A model generated the notes under the pieces. That model ran no database searches and was not told the DNA's origin. It saw only the letters and a program-made list of their open reading frames with translations. Below are positions 63,773-64,000 of a stretch of 64,000 bases of DNA, piece by piece (position 1 is the first letter of the stretch; each line of letters begins with the position of its first letter). The stretch is from positions 11,856,071-11,920,070 of the forward strand of contig NC_046655.1 in the NCBI RefSeq assembly GCF_900324485.2. The letters are read 5' to 3'. The DNA is from Mastacembelus armatus (taxonomy: Eukaryota > Chordata > Actinopteri > Synbranchiformes > Mastacembelidae). The position numbers were made by a program, and so were the translations under genes.

Positions 63773-64000
63773 CTGTGTGAAAACATAACGTCATTGACCA
63801 ATTGATCAGTGTTTACCAATCACAACAACAATAATACTGTTCAAATACACATCTACGTAATGAGACTAAAACATCACGTAGCTGTTACACGTTTAAAGGT
63901 GACGGTACTAAACGCTAACGCTGAGTCTTATTTCAGGTCACACTTTTTCTATAGGGTACCAGTTCATTCATGTTCGAGTCTTACTCTAATAAAAGGAACA

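Overview
This window looks like teleost fish nuclear DNA, probably from a spiny-rayed fish. The genes are intron-rich with GT-AG junctions, introns are short, intergenic DNA is AT-rich, and fish-type repeats are scattered throughout (L2-like tails ending in ATGG repeats, tRNA-derived SINEs, MITE-like palindromes). I could not identify the species.

Eight host genes are supported by reading exons out by hand. Left block (related to human 22q11): the terminal exon of bcl2l13 (minus, 2794-3690), complete atp6v1e1 (plus, 7001-11894, 226 aa) and complete ada2/cecr1 (plus, 13204-17955, 511 aa). Right block (related to human 12p13): galnt8 (minus, 25671-32460, 608 aa), rad51ap1 (minus, 34117-37033, 323 aa), fgf6 (plus, 50522-53081, 207 aa), fgf23 (plus, 57885-59267, 267 aa) and tigar (minus, 61384-63772, first exon beyond the right edge). 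Both blocks keep recognisable vertebrate gene order, but several genes expected between them (cecr2, slc25a18, c12orf4, dyrk4, ndufa9) were not seen.

The most unusual part is the junction between the blocks, 17.4-26.1 kb. It is a young chimeric duplication. A copy of the last two and a half exons of galnt8 sits just behind ada2 (18431-18904). It is joined directly to a copy of the last exon and 3' UTR of atp6v1e1 (18905-19233). That is joined to about 5.5 kb from a different locus: the 3' end of copg2 (plus, 19234-19819) facing the 3' end of mest (minus, 20527-24636). These two genes are neighbours, tail to tail, in other vertebrates. A truncated copy of the ada2 last exon (24929-25012) follows and leads into the real 3' end of galnt8. 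The two galnt8 copies differ at 3 of 478 bases. The interior of the mest intron carries a roughly 36-bp minisatellite of about 43 units (22.8-24.4 kb), and a relative of its founding sequence sits in a galnt8 intron.

The genes do not form one pathway. They include a V-ATPase stalk subunit, a secreted adenosine deaminase, a Golgi mucin-type glycosyltransferase, a RAD51 cofactor, two FGF ligands (one muscle-type, one phosphate hormone) and a metabolic phosphatase. The 13 kb between rad51ap1 and fgf6 and the roughly 5 kb between fgf6 and fgf23 show no genes. I found no retrovirus-like or other capsid-bearing element.
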